The notes beneath the pieces are model-generated. The model worked only from the letters and a program-made list of their open reading frames with translations. It did no database searches and was not told where the DNA came from. 58,173 nucleotides of DNA from Candidatus Cloacimonadota bacterium (GTDB lineage: Bacteria; Cloacimonadota; Cloacimonadia; JGIOTU-2): positions 1 to 58,173 of the forward strand of contig DRBZ01000099.1 of assembly GCA_011043895.1 (NCBI GenBank), in the 5' to 3' direction. Both the position numbers and the translations under genes were made by a program. Below are positions 17,188-26,615 of this stretch, in pieces. Each line of letters begins with the position of its first letter. Positions within the stretch are counted from its first letter, which is position 1.

Positions 17188-18539
17188 AAAAATATTCACT
17201 AACATTGATAATCCTTTTAAGCACGGTGGCTCGGTTCTTCGCAGCTACTGATATGACAGTATATAATCAAAATTTTGCAACAGTACGAACGAATCTATCG
17301 ATCATGCTGGAAAAAGGTTTGAACATTTATAAATATGATGATATCCCATCTGGAATACAACCAACATCAGTTCATCTTGAACCTATTAAAGCATCAGATA
17401 AGGTAGTTATCCATCTGCAAAATTATGAGTACGATCTTGCTAACACCGGAAAGATACTGAACAAGTATCTCGATAAAAGTGTTTCCCTCATCGTGAAGGC
17501 TGGTGATATGTATAATGGAATTCTAAAATCTTTTGATTATGATACAATTGTTATCGAGAACTCGATGAGTGGCATTCACATGGTTAATCGAAAAGAAATC
17601 CAGACGATTGATCTTGCTGAAATGCCAAAAAATTTCTATACAAAACCTACATTGAACTGGGAATTGTATTCGAATAAGACCGGAAATACGGATTGTAAAT
17701 TAAGTTACATCACAAATGGAATTTCCTGGAATGCACAGTATGTGGGAATTCTCGATAATGATGATGAAAAATTAAATCTCTCATCATGGATATCCCTTGA
17801 GAATAATTCAGGAAAGGCATTTAAGGATGTAACACTCAAGCTTATGGCTGGAGATGTACATCTCGCACCTGATTATAATCAATACTCGAGAGAACTGATG
17901 GTATTTGAAGGTGAAGGAAAGGGCAGATATGAACCCCCGGTTATGACAGAGAAGGATTTCTTTGAATATCACCTTTATACGCTTGAAAATAAAAAAGTCG
18001 ATATAAACAATAACCAGCAGAAACAGCTTTCTCTATTTGATCCTGTTGATGTAAAAGTGAAAAAAATCTACCGATTCAATGCTGATCATGGAAATGATAT
18101 TGCTGTACTAATCAATTTCAAAAATGATGACAAGTCAGGGCTTGGCATCCCTCTACCTATGGGAAAAGTTCGTATCTTCAAAACTCAATATGATGATGCA
18201 CCAGAATTTGTAGGTGAAGATAATCTTGAACATACTCCAAAGAATGAAGAAGTTGAGATCAAGATCGGTACAGCTTTTGATATAAAAGGTGAATGTGTCC
18301 TCATGGAAAGTACTCGTCCAAGCCAGAAAACTCGAGAAGAGAAGTACGAATGCGAAATCAGAAACCAGAAAGATGAAACTGTAACTATTGAAGTACTGAA
18401 ATATCTCGGCACAAACTGGACGATAACCTCTTCGGATATCAAATATACAAAAGAAGATGCCTATACCCTGCGATTTGATGTACAGATACCTGCAGAAGAC
18501 AAAGTGAACTTTGACTTCACAGTGTTGTATAAATATTAA
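17184..18539 (+). CDS. exported DUF4139-domain protein
   Basis: The 451-residue protein has a signal peptide (cleaved after about residue 21, FFAAT) and a C-terminal region like DUF4139: LSYITNGISWNAQYVGIL, SSWISLENNSGKAF and LKLMAGDVHLAP. The family is beta-rich and found in secreted or envelope proteins; its function is unknown. It overlaps udk by four bases, an odd pairing that may only reflect co-transcription. Confidence 0.75.
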   Translation: MKKYSLTLIILLSTVARFFAATDMTVYNQNFATVRTNLSIMLEKGLNIYKYDDIPSGIQPTSVHLEPIKASDKVVIHLQNYEYDLANTGKILNKYLDKSVSLIVKAGDMYNGILKSFDYDTIVIENSMSGIHMVNRKEIQTIDLAEMPKNFYTKPTLNWELYSNKTGNTDCKLSYITNGISWNAQYVGILDNDDEKLNLSSWISLENNSGKAFKDVTLKLMAGDVHLAPDYNQYSRELMVFEGEGKGRYEPPVMTEKDFFEYHLYTLENKKVDINNNQQKQLSLFDPVDVKVKKIYRFNADHGNDIAVLINFKNDDKSGLGIPLPMGKVRIFKTQYDDAPEFVGEDNLEHTPKNEEVEIKIGTAFDIKGECVLMESTRPSQKTREEKYECEIRNQKDETVTIEVLKYLGTNWTITSSDIKYTKEDAYTLRFDVQIPAEDKVNFDFTVLYKY

Positions 18540-18921
18540 TAATTACTGAAGAATTAGTATATACATTCTATTGAGAGAATTTATTTTGCTTAAGATTAGG
18601 AAAAATATCATTCTTAACTTGTTTATCTTGGCAAAGTCCACGGAGGCTGAATTGGAAATCCAGATAAATTGAGTAATATTTATATTGATCTTCATACTTT
18701 TATGAGTAACAAGAATGTATCTTTGGAAAAAGAAAAATTCTTCAACGGGTTGTTTGAAAACTGGATTCCTGATCAAAGTCAGGGATGATGAACATAAATA
18801 ACGTGTTCAAATGTATTATAATATCGGAATAGTCAATTCTCATTTAAGTAATATCTTGATGTTTACCTACTTAAGGTTCCATCATTACAAATTTGTTTGT
18901 GAAACTCAATAAAAGACCTTT
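18540..18921. other. gene-free spacer with one small palindrome
   Basis: I see no gene in these 382 bases. The one structured spot is at 18768-18783, where CCTGA and TCAGG form a hairpin inside CTGGATTCCTGATC, a word typical of short dispersed repeats in related genomes. The promoter for the Omp85 gene should lie near the end, but I see no clear hexamers. Confidence 0.4.
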
Positions 18922-20595
18922 ATGAAATTTCGTTTAATACTGTCCATCACATTCTTTTTGGTAACCTTATCAATACATTGCTCTCTTATTGCTGATGAGC
19001 TCTCTATCTCCAAAATAACAATTCAGGGAAATTCCAGATTCTCTGATGAAGTAATAATTCAGAAACTCGGGCTTAAACCGGGCTCAACTTTCTCCTATGA
19101 AAAACTAAACGCTAAAATCCAGAATATTCTCGATCTCTATTTCAATGATGGGTACTACCTCGTTACAATCCAACCTCCTGAAATATCTCCATTGAAATCA
19201 GGTAAAGGTGTTGTCATAAATATTATGATAAATGAGGGGGATCGATTACTGATCTCGAACATCGATTTTGTTGGAAATGTATATTTTTCTGATGAAAAGC
19301 TGAGGTCTGCACTACAAATGAAGATTGGAACACCCTTTAGTATTCAGAGATCAAATGCTGTGATGAATGCTATAGCTGGTTTGTATAGTGAAAAAGGATA
19401 TCCCTTTTGTGAAATATCGATAGACACTTTGAGTATAATTGACAAAGAAATATCAATTACTTACAGAATCAAAGAAAATGATCTGGTCAGAATCAAAGAC
19501 ATTGTGTTCAAAGGAAATAAAGTTACCAAGGACCGCACATTTGAACTGATGATGAATTTAGATCAAAATGAGATTTATGATTCCCGGAAGATAGAACGAA
19601 TTCGTAGAAATCTACTTCAAAAAAGATACATCGAAAGCGTTGAGATACTACCTCTGAACAACTGGCAGATTTTGGTAAATATTGAAGAAAAAAGTATGAA
19701 TCACTTTCAGGGCATTATCGGATTAGCTTCATCTAAGGACGACAAACCCATTGCCGATCGTTTGACCGGTTTCATAGATTTTTCTTTTCTGAACATTCTT
19801 GGAACAGACAGAGAAGCTCAATTCAGATGGAACAAGTTGACCTCTCAATCATCAGAGTTCTATTTATCGTATCGTGAACCTTTCGTTCTCAACCAGCAGA
19901 TTTCTGCTCAAGCATCTCTTCGTCGTAAAACAGTAGATACAACATTCGTGAATACGGACTTCCAGATCACCTCTTTCTTTACAATGAGGAATTACTCAAA
20001 AATTGGCTTGTTGTACACCTTCTGCAGCACATTACTGGACTCGATAAGTACAAACAGAAATGCAGTTGGCGCACTCGCAGAGATTAATCGTCTAGATTAT
20101 CCTATCAATCCAAGAAGTGGCTGGAAGAATACTGCAGAATATACTATTCGATGGAAATCGAGCAAGTCATATAATCAGCTTATCTCTGAAGAAGCTGAAT
20201 TTCTCATACCCTTGAACTTCTATAATGTACTCTATTTCAAAGGATTAGCGAAATTCATATTTACAAAAAACGACACACTCTCCCATTATGATCTTTTTAC
20301 CTTTGGAGGTTACGAGAGCTTAAGAGGATTTGTTGACAATCAATTTGCTGCAGCAAAATTCGGCATCATAAGTTTTGAATACAGATACCTGCTATCACGT
20401 GATTCACGGGCATTTGCCTTTATTGATTATGGTTACTGTAAAGAATATGGAAACCTGCTTGGAGTTGGATTAGGTGTACGTCTTAGAAGTCGAATTGGTA
20501 TCATCAAATTAGATTATGGAATCGGTTATCAAGACGGAACGTGGACGAATCCTTTGCAGGGAACTGTTCATTTTGGATTAGAAACAGGATTTTAA
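18922..20595 (+). CDS. Omp85-family outer-membrane protein (BamA/TamA-like)
   Basis: The 557-residue protein has a signal peptide (about 1-24), three POTRA-like domains each opening with a strand such as ISKITIQGN, ISNIDFVGN and IKDIVFKGN, and a C-terminal 16-strand-type barrel. The barrel has the lid-loop motif GGYESLRGF, the equivalent of the (V/L)RGF/Y signature of Omp85 proteins. At this length, with three POTRAs, it resembles TamA or short BamA-like proteins and would insert or translocate proteins at the outer membrane. No ribosome binding site is evident. It lies directly before smc. Confidence 0.85.
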   Translation: MKFRLILSITFFLVTLSIHCSLIADELSISKITIQGNSRFSDEVIIQKLGLKPGSTFSYEKLNAKIQNILDLYFNDGYYLVTIQPPEISPLKSGKGVVINIMINEGDRLLISNIDFVGNVYFSDEKLRSALQMKIGTPFSIQRSNAVMNAIAGLYSEKGYPFCEISIDTLSIIDKEISITYRIKENDLVRIKDIVFKGNKVTKDRTFELMMNLDQNEIYDSRKIERIRRNLLQKRYIESVEILPLNNWQILVNIEEKSMNHFQGIIGLASSKDDKPIADRLTGFIDFSFLNILGTDREAQFRWNKLTSQSSEFYLSYREPFVLNQQISAQASLRRKTVDTTFVNTDFQITSFFTMRNYSKIGLLYTFCSTLLDSISTNRNAVGALAEINRLDYPINPRSGWKNTAEYTIRWKSSKSYNQLISEEAEFLIPLNFYNVLYFKGLAKFIFTKNDTLSHYDLFTFGGYESLRGFVDNQFAAAKFGIISFEYRYLLSRDSRAFAFIDYGYCKEYGNLLGVGLGVRLRSRIGIIKLDYGIGYQDGTWTNPLQGTVHFGLETGF

Positions 20596-20612
20596 ATAGA
20601 TAAGGAGTTTCA

Positions 20613-23600
20613 TTGAAATTATCTCAACTCGAACTTGTTGGCTTTAAATCTTTTTGTGAACCTACAAAATTCAGTTTTTCTAAAGGATTGACTGGCATAG
20701 TCGGACCGAACGGGTGCGGAAAGTCAAACATATCAGATGCAATCCACTGGGTACTCGGCGAACAAAACGCACGAAGACTTCGTGGTGGAACAATGAAGGA
20801 TGTAATATTCAAGGGCACAAGTAAGAGAACTGCGCATAGTTATACTGAAGTATCAATTACTATTGAAAATGATAAGAAGATACTCCCTATTGAATATGAA
20901 GAAGTTAAGATAGCAAGAAAACTCTACGCAGATGGTTCAAGTGATTATTATATCAATAATCAACAATGCCGTCTAAAGGATATTCTTAACCTTTTTTATG
21001 ATACTGGCATGGGTCGAAGAGCATACTCTTTCATCGAACAAAAAATGATCGAGGATCTGCTGAACAGCACTGATGAAGATAAGCGTTATCTTTTCGAAGA
21101 AGCTGCCGGAATAATGAAATACAACCAGAGCCAGCGTACATGTGAAAACAAGCTAAAGAACGTTGAAAATGACCTAATTCGGCTTGATGATATTATTTCC
21201 GAAGTTAAGTATCAGGTTGGTTCGCTTCGCCATCAGGTCGGAAAAGCAAAACGCTACCAGAACCTTAATAATAAGATCACAACAATAAAGATCCAGCTTG
21301 CAGGTATCAAATTCTTTGAAATGCACGCCAAGCTCAAACCGATGAATGAGAAATTTCTGTCCCTGGAAAAGCAGATCACAGAGAATAATCATCAACTTAC
21401 TCGACTCAATGCAGACTTCTCAAAAAAGGAACAAGAGCTTCTAAAAAAAGAAGATGAGCTTAAAGAAGAACTCCGTCAGCAAAGAGCCATCGAAGATGCT
21501 ATAAGTGCTCATGAAACAAAGATACTTCTTAACAAACAGCAAATAGAAAACAGCAATAATAAGCTTCAGGAAACCTATGAACGCATTAAGGCAATTGAAA
21601 AGCAAAAACTCAGCGGATCTGATGCACTTGAGCAAGAACATGAGAAGCTGAAGGAAACGGAAGCACTTCTTGGTGAACAAATCGAACAAACTAAGAAGTT
21701 AGAAGCTAAACTGAAAGAAACGCAGGCAAAAGTTCAGGCATTGAATAAGAAAAATGATGAGATATATCATGAAATAAATGAGCTTCAATCCAAAAAACAA
21801 CGCATTCTTAATGAAAAGAATGAGTTCGAAACACGTAAAAAACTAATTTCTGAACAGATTGAGCGAATCAAGAATAAGGTTGCAGACTACCAAATAAAAT
21901 TCGAGAGCTTTTCAAAGCTCGTTAAAGACCATCAGGCAAAGCAGGAGGAGAATGAGCACGTTTTGAAGAATCTACAAAAAAAGAAAGAAGATTCGGAATA
22001 CTCACTCGAGAAAACCACCGATGATGAGCAAAACCTGCAGGATCAAATAAACAATTTACAGATAACTATTCGTTCACTAGAAAATGAGATAGCACAGCTT
22101 GAAGAATGGGAAAGAAATTTTGCTGGCTACTCTGATGCAACGAAGAAGATACTGGATAATTTCAAAGATAAGAATTTCACAACTCTTGCAGAAAACATTT
22201 CAGTACAAAAAGAATATGTTAATCTTATCGAACAGGCTCTTCGTAACATGCTTCTCTCTGCAATTTGTCCTGAGAATTACATTCAGGAGGTGCTGTCGTT
22301 CCTTCATGATGAATCGTTGAATGGACAAATTATCATCAATCAATCAAACATCAACACTACACACAAACCAATGCAAATAGAAAATACTATTCCCCTGCAG
22401 GAAGTCATCTCTTTCCCGAACAGCGTTATTCACCCACGTTTATTTGTGAATTATTATATCACTGAAGATATATCGGTAGCGCTTGACCTGGCAAAAAAAT
22501 ATAGAGATATTGAAAATGATATATACTTTCTGTCTAAAAATGGTGAAATAATCTCAAATAAAGGTATTGTGACAACTCATAGCGTAAAACAAACTTCTCA
22601 TGGTCTTCTCAGCAGAAAAGAGCAACTGAAAAAATTACAGGAAAAGCTTGAATATCATAATAAAGAAAAAGTTACATTGTTTGAACTCAAAGAGAAGAAG
22701 ATTCTTGAAAAAAAGAGCATCCTTGAGAAACTCCAAATCACGAAAAAAGACATATCACTTATTTCGGATATGCTGGAAAAAGGAAGAAACCAACTTGTTA
22801 ATATTTCTGTCCAGCGGGATAATTTCCATGAATTGATGGAGGAAAACAAGGAAAGTGTAGCAAATTTAGAGAAGCAACTGGAAGAAATAGTGCGTGGTTT
22901 GAAATCTGTGGAGGAAAAGCTGGCAGAAGTTCCTGAAGATGATGAAATAGCCTTACAAAATGAGCTTGAAAAAATTCAGGATGATTTACATACAGCAAGA
23001 AAGGAACAGTACCGCCACGAAAGTCTTTTTAATGATCAGAGGATTGAACAAATAAAACTTGAGAAAGATATTGCTTATATCAAACAGAATATAATTCGCC
23101 ATAAGCAAGCAGCCAGAGCAAGTGAAGAAGAACATGTCAGGTTACAAAATTCAATCGATCCATTGAAAAAACAGATAGAATCACTTAAGAAAGAAACTGA
23201 AGAACATGATGTTGAATTCAAAAAGAAAGTTGATGAACTTAAATCCTTCAAAGAAAAAAATGTCGACATTGATAATTCCTACCATTCTCTCAGAAAAGAG
23301 ATTGAATCCCTAAAAATTCAACTCCATGATCTTGAATTCAAAAAAGATGCCCTCACAAAAGACCGGAATGAAATTGAGCTGAAGATACAAGAAACTAAAC
23401 TCAAACTCGATCACCTCAAAGAGGATGTAGTAAATCATTTCCATCATGATCTGTCTCATGATGAACCCGAAGAATATATGAACCTTAATCCCGCAGAATT
23501 ACACGCAGATCTTGAAAAACATGAGAAGCGTCTTGAAGGGCTAGGTCCTATCAATCTCGCTGCAATAAATGATTACGAAACTCAGAAAAAGAGACTGGAT

Positions 23601-24134
23601 TTCCTTAATGAACAGAGAAAGGATCTTATAGACTCGAAAACCAATCTGCAAGAAGCCATAACCCAGCTTAATGAAACTGCCGAGAAAATGTTTATGAAGA
23701 CTTTCACTATTATCCAGAAGAACTTCGAAATGTTATACAAGGAAATATTTGATGGCGGAAAAGGACTTCTCAAGCTTGAAGATCCATCGGATCCACTCAA
23801 TTCAAAGATCGAAATATATTCAAATCCCAAAGGGAAAAAAATCACTAATATATCTCTTCTGTCCAGCGGTGAAAAAGCACTCACCGCAATCGCACTGCTC
23901 TTTTCTATTTATTTGGTTAAACCAAGCCCCTTCTGTATCCTTGATGAGATCGATGCCCCTCTTGATGATGCTAATATCTCAAGATTCCTGAAACTTCTAA
24001 ATAAATTCTCTGCTGACACTCAATTCCTGATAATCACCCATAACAAGCGAACCATCGAAGCTGTTGACTATTTATATGGTATCACCATGGAAGAAGAGGG
24101 TATTTCCAAGATAGTCTCTGTGAAGCTTGATTGA
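20613..24134 (+). CDS. smc: chromosome segregation ATPase SMC
   Basis: SMC dimers with ScpAB shape and separate chromosomes. The 1173-residue protein has an N-terminal ATPase half with Walker A GPNGCGKSN (31-39), a long coiled coil, a hinge near 500-660, a second coiled coil, and the C-terminal half with Walker B CILDEIDAPLDD near 1108. The start is TTG at 20613, set by AAGGAG five bases upstream and the family start MKLSQLELVGFKSF. The ABC signature reads LSSGEKAL, where SMC usually has LSGGEKAL. scpA and scpB are not adjacent. Confidence 0.96.
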   Translation: MKLSQLELVGFKSFCEPTKFSFSKGLTGIVGPNGCGKSNISDAIHWVLGEQNARRLRGGTMKDVIFKGTSKRTAHSYTEVSITIENDKKILPIEYEEVKIARKLYADGSSDYYINNQQCRLKDILNLFYDTGMGRRAYSFIEQKMIEDLLNSTDEDKRYLFEEAAGIMKYNQSQRTCENKLKNVENDLIRLDDIISEVKYQVGSLRHQVGKAKRYQNLNNKITTIKIQLAGIKFFEMHAKLKPMNEKFLSLEKQITENNHQLTRLNADFSKKEQELLKKEDELKEELRQQRAIEDAISAHETKILLNKQQIENSNNKLQETYERIKAIEKQKLSGSDALEQEHEKLKETEALLGEQIEQTKKLEAKLKETQAKVQALNKKNDEIYHEINELQSKKQRILNEKNEFETRKKLISEQIERIKNKVADYQIKFESFSKLVKDHQAKQEENEHVLKNLQKKKEDSEYSLEKTTDDEQNLQDQINNLQITIRSLENEIAQLEEWERNFAGYSDATKKILDNFKDKNFTTLAENISVQKEYVNLIEQALRNMLLSAICPENYIQEVLSFLHDESLNGQIIINQSNINTTHKPMQIENTIPLQEVISFPNSVIHPRLFVNYYITEDISVALDLAKKYRDIENDIYFLSKNGEIISNKGIVTTHSVKQTSHGLLSRKEQLKKLQEKLEYHNKEKVTLFELKEKKILEKKSILEKLQITKKDISLISDMLEKGRNQLVNISVQRDNFHELMEENKESVANLEKQLEEIVRGLKSVEEKLAEVPEDDEIALQNELEKIQDDLHTARKEQYRHESLFNDQRIEQIKLEKDIAYIKQNIIRHKQAARASEEEHVRLQNSIDPLKKQIESLKKETEEHDVEFKKKVDELKSFKEKNVDIDNSYHSLRKEIESLKIQLHDLEFKKDALTKDRNEIELKIQETKLKLDHLKEDVVNHFHHDLSHDEPEEYMNLNPAELHADLEKHEKRLEGLGPINLAAINDYETQKKRLDFLNEQRKDLIDSKTNLQEAITQLNETAEKMFMKTFTIIQKNFEMLYKEIFDGGKGLLKLEDPSDPLNSKIEIYSNPKGKKITNISLLSSGEKALTAIALLFSIYLVKPSPFCILDEIDAPLDDANISRFLKLLNKFSADTQFLIITHNKRTIEAVDYLYGITMEEEGISKIVSVKLD

Positions 24135-24136
24135 TA

Positions 24137-25234
24137 ATGAAATATATCGTTTGTACTCTTGTTTGTTTACTGATAGTTAGCAATTTGATTACAGAAGAAT
24201 CTATATCTTCTCTCGATTCTTTATTACAATTTTCCAACGCAACTATCCCTTCTGATTCTTTAACCCATTTCTTCTCGGGCAAACTCTATTTTGATAACGA
24301 GTTGTATCCACAAACGATAGAGAGAATGTCTAGTTATATTCAACACAATCCAAAGGGGCTTTTTGCTTCTGAAGCATTATACCTGATTGGTAAATCTTAT
24401 GCTGCGATTGACAGTCTTGATAAAGCAATAGCTACATTGGAGAGAAATGGTGAATTGTTTACAGAAGAGGAATTTGGTAAACTTTCATTTTTCGAAATTG
24501 GGAATATATATTACCAGATCGAATCCTATGACAAGGCAAAATTATATTATACTCATTTCATATATTTCAACAGTGATCAAACAATTAAGGATAAGGCATT
24601 TCTAAAAATTGAGAAGTGCAACTACTATCTCGGTTTGTATAAATCTCCGATTGATATTTATGAACAGTTCATTAAAAAATATCCTTTGAGCCCATTGGTT
24701 CCAGAGCTCAAAGTGGAACTTGCAAATTACTATTTTTCAGTTCAAAATTATACTGAAGCTATTCAGGAATACAAAAATATTATTGAAGATTTTTCTGAAT
24801 GCACCTGGCTTGATTCTGTCTATTTCAACCTATCAAAAGCATATATAAAAATCGGTGAATGGGATATGAGCGCACAGACCATTCACCAGCTTATTACTCG
24901 ACATCCTCAATCAACACATATTCCAGATGCTTATCGAATGCTGATCGATGGTTTTGTTTCTGAAAAGAAGTTTCTCTCTGCAATCGACACACTAAATGCA
25001 ATAATTGAAAAAACACCTGTCGAGAAAAGAAACACGTATTATGAAATACTCACTCATATCTATGAAGAATTAGGATTAAACCAGGAATTGGTTTATATTT
25101 ATCAGATAATGATACAGCAGGAAACAGATGCTGAGAAGGCAGCTCTTCTCAGGTTGAAGCTGGAAACAATAAAGAAACGAACCGGAAAAGACGAGGATTC
25201 TTTGAAGGTCATTAATCATGAATTGAAAAGGTAA
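24137..25234 (+). CDS. exported TPR-repeat protein
   Basis: The 365-residue protein has a signal peptide (about 1-18) and at least six TPR-like units, such as SYDKAKLYYTHFIYFN, NYTEAIQEYKNIIEDF and WDMSAQTIHQLITRHP. This layout is like periplasmic YbgF/BamD-type scaffolds, but there is no lipobox. I chose the ATG at 24137, two bases after the smc stop. It is one of four TPR proteins in the window. Its function is unknown. Confidence 0.75.
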   Translation: MKYIVCTLVCLLIVSNLITEESISSLDSLLQFSNATIPSDSLTHFFSGKLYFDNELYPQTIERMSSYIQHNPKGLFASEALYLIGKSYAAIDSLDKAIATLERNGELFTEEEFGKLSFFEIGNIYYQIESYDKAKLYYTHFIYFNSDQTIKDKAFLKIEKCNYYLGLYKSPIDIYEQFIKKYPLSPLVPELKVELANYYFSVQNYTEAIQEYKNIIEDFSECTWLDSVYFNLSKAYIKIGEWDMSAQTIHQLITRHPQSTHIPDAYRMLIDGFVSEKKFLSAIDTLNAIIEKTPVEKRNTYYEILTHIYEELGLNQELVYIYQIMIQQETDAEKAALLRLKLETIKKRTGKDEDSLKVINHELKR

Positions 25235-25275
25235 AAAATTTGACATCGAATATGACCATCTTAGCTTTTAGCAAA

Positions 25276-25362
25276 GCCGAAGTGGCGAAATTGGCAGACG
25301 CACTGGACTCAAAATCCAGCGAATTTCGGTTCGTGCCGGTTCGAGTCCGGCCTTCGGCACCA
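25276..25362 (+). tRNA. tRNA-Leu, anticodon CAA
   Basis: A complete class II tRNA of 87 bases: acceptor stem GCCGAAG pairs with CTTCGGC, the anticodon stem CTGGA/TCCAG holds the loop CTCAAAA (anticodon CAA, reads UUG), a long variable arm follows, and the T arm carries GGTTCGAGTCC. The CCA end is encoded (25360-25362). It lies between a TPR gene and the porV-like gene on the same strand. Confidence 0.95.
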
Positions 25363-25494
25363 GAAAAAAATAATTAAAAGGAGTGACAGATATTGTTATT
25401 TTGTTAGCTCACTACATAAATCGTGTTACCTCACACGACTTACAATCAATGAGGTATTTTCCTAAAATTTACAAAATTCAAAAGGAGTTTTAAC

Positions 25495-26547
25495 ATGAAA
25501 AAAATAAAGAAACTCAGCATCTCGCTTCTTTTAATCATAATTATTTTATTCGCATATTCAAGCTTTGCTTTTGCAGGTTCAGAAGCAACGTGTATTTTCC
25601 TTCTCATTGAACCTGGTTCACGTCCAAATGGGCTAGGACATTCTTACGTGTCCATCGCCCAGGGTGGTTTTGCTGCCTGGTGGAATCCGGGAGGATTGGC
25701 TTTTCAGAATGATTCCGAGGTAGGTCTAATGCACTCGAACTGGTTTGGTGATATTATTGATGATATGTATTATGAATATCTCGGATATTCTCAATATTTT
25801 GAAGGAATCGGAACCCTCGGCTTGAATGTAACCTATATGACATATGGAGAGCAGGAAGCTTATGACGCAGAAGGGCATCCTCTGCAAAAATTTACGAGCT
25901 ATGAAATCGCAGTTGGTGCAGCTTATGGAACTAAACTCAATGAAAAACTTGGTTTGGGGGTGAACTTGAAAGGTGTCATCAGTGGCCTTGCACCGCTTAT
26001 TGATGAACTTATGGATGCTGAAGGTACTGGTTATACTTTCGTCATGGATATCGGAATGTTGAAAAAGGATTTCTTTCTTGATAAGCTTGATTTTGGTGTA
26101 AATCTGCAAAATTTTGGACCTGATATGAGTTATGCAAACTCAGATTCCAAACAGCCAATGCCGCTCAATCTCAAACTTGGACTCTCCTACAGGATCTTCG
26201 ATAATAAGTATAACAAGCTCACTGCTACTGCAGATATTAATAAAATGCTTGTGAATAATGATCCCCTATGGAAAAGAATATTCACTTCTCTTACTGATGA
26301 CGATCTTAAAGATGAGTTGGATTCAATGATACAGAACTTTGGTGTTGAATATAAGTATTATAATCTCATATCCTTACGTGTTGGTTATGTCAATGATGTA
26401 GCAGGTCATATTCAGGGATTCTCTTTCGGTGGCGGTATCAGCTACGAATTCTCAAAGGGCAAAGAACTGTATTTCGACTTCGCACTGCAACCAGCTGGCG
26501 AACTTACTACGAATAATAAAACCTTCTCTTTGGGTGTTACGTTCTAA
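25495..26547 (+). CDS. PorV/PorQ-family outer-membrane protein
   Basis: The 350-residue protein has a signal peptide (about 1-27) and an N-terminal motif typical of PorV/PorQ (UPF0164) barrels: GSRPNGLGHSYVS then AAWWNPGGLA. The rest is beta-strand rich and ends in an aromatic residue (GVTF), as outer-membrane barrels do. PorV shuttles T9SS cargo to the cell-surface attachment complex. The next gene encodes a protease with a T9SS-type sorting tail, which supports this role. AAAAGGAG lies eight bases before the ATG. Confidence 0.8.
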   Translation: MKKIKKLSISLLLIIIILFAYSSFAFAGSEATCIFLLIEPGSRPNGLGHSYVSIAQGGFAAWWNPGGLAFQNDSEVGLMHSNWFGDIIDDMYYEYLGYSQYFEGIGTLGLNVTYMTYGEQEAYDAEGHPLQKFTSYEIAVGAAYGTKLNEKLGLGVNLKGVISGLAPLIDELMDAEGTGYTFVMDIGMLKKDFFLDKLDFGVNLQNFGPDMSYANSDSKQPMPLNLKLGLSYRIFDNKYNKLTATADINKMLVNNDPLWKRIFTSLTDDDLKDELDSMIQNFGVEYKYYNLISLRVGYVNDVAGHIQGFSFGGGISYEFSKGKELYFDFALQPAGELTTNNKTFSLGVTF

Positions 26548-26615
26548 ATATTATTAACTGCCAAGAGTATACATTGAATCTACACTTCTTCGTAGAAAGA
26601 AGATAGGAACATCAA

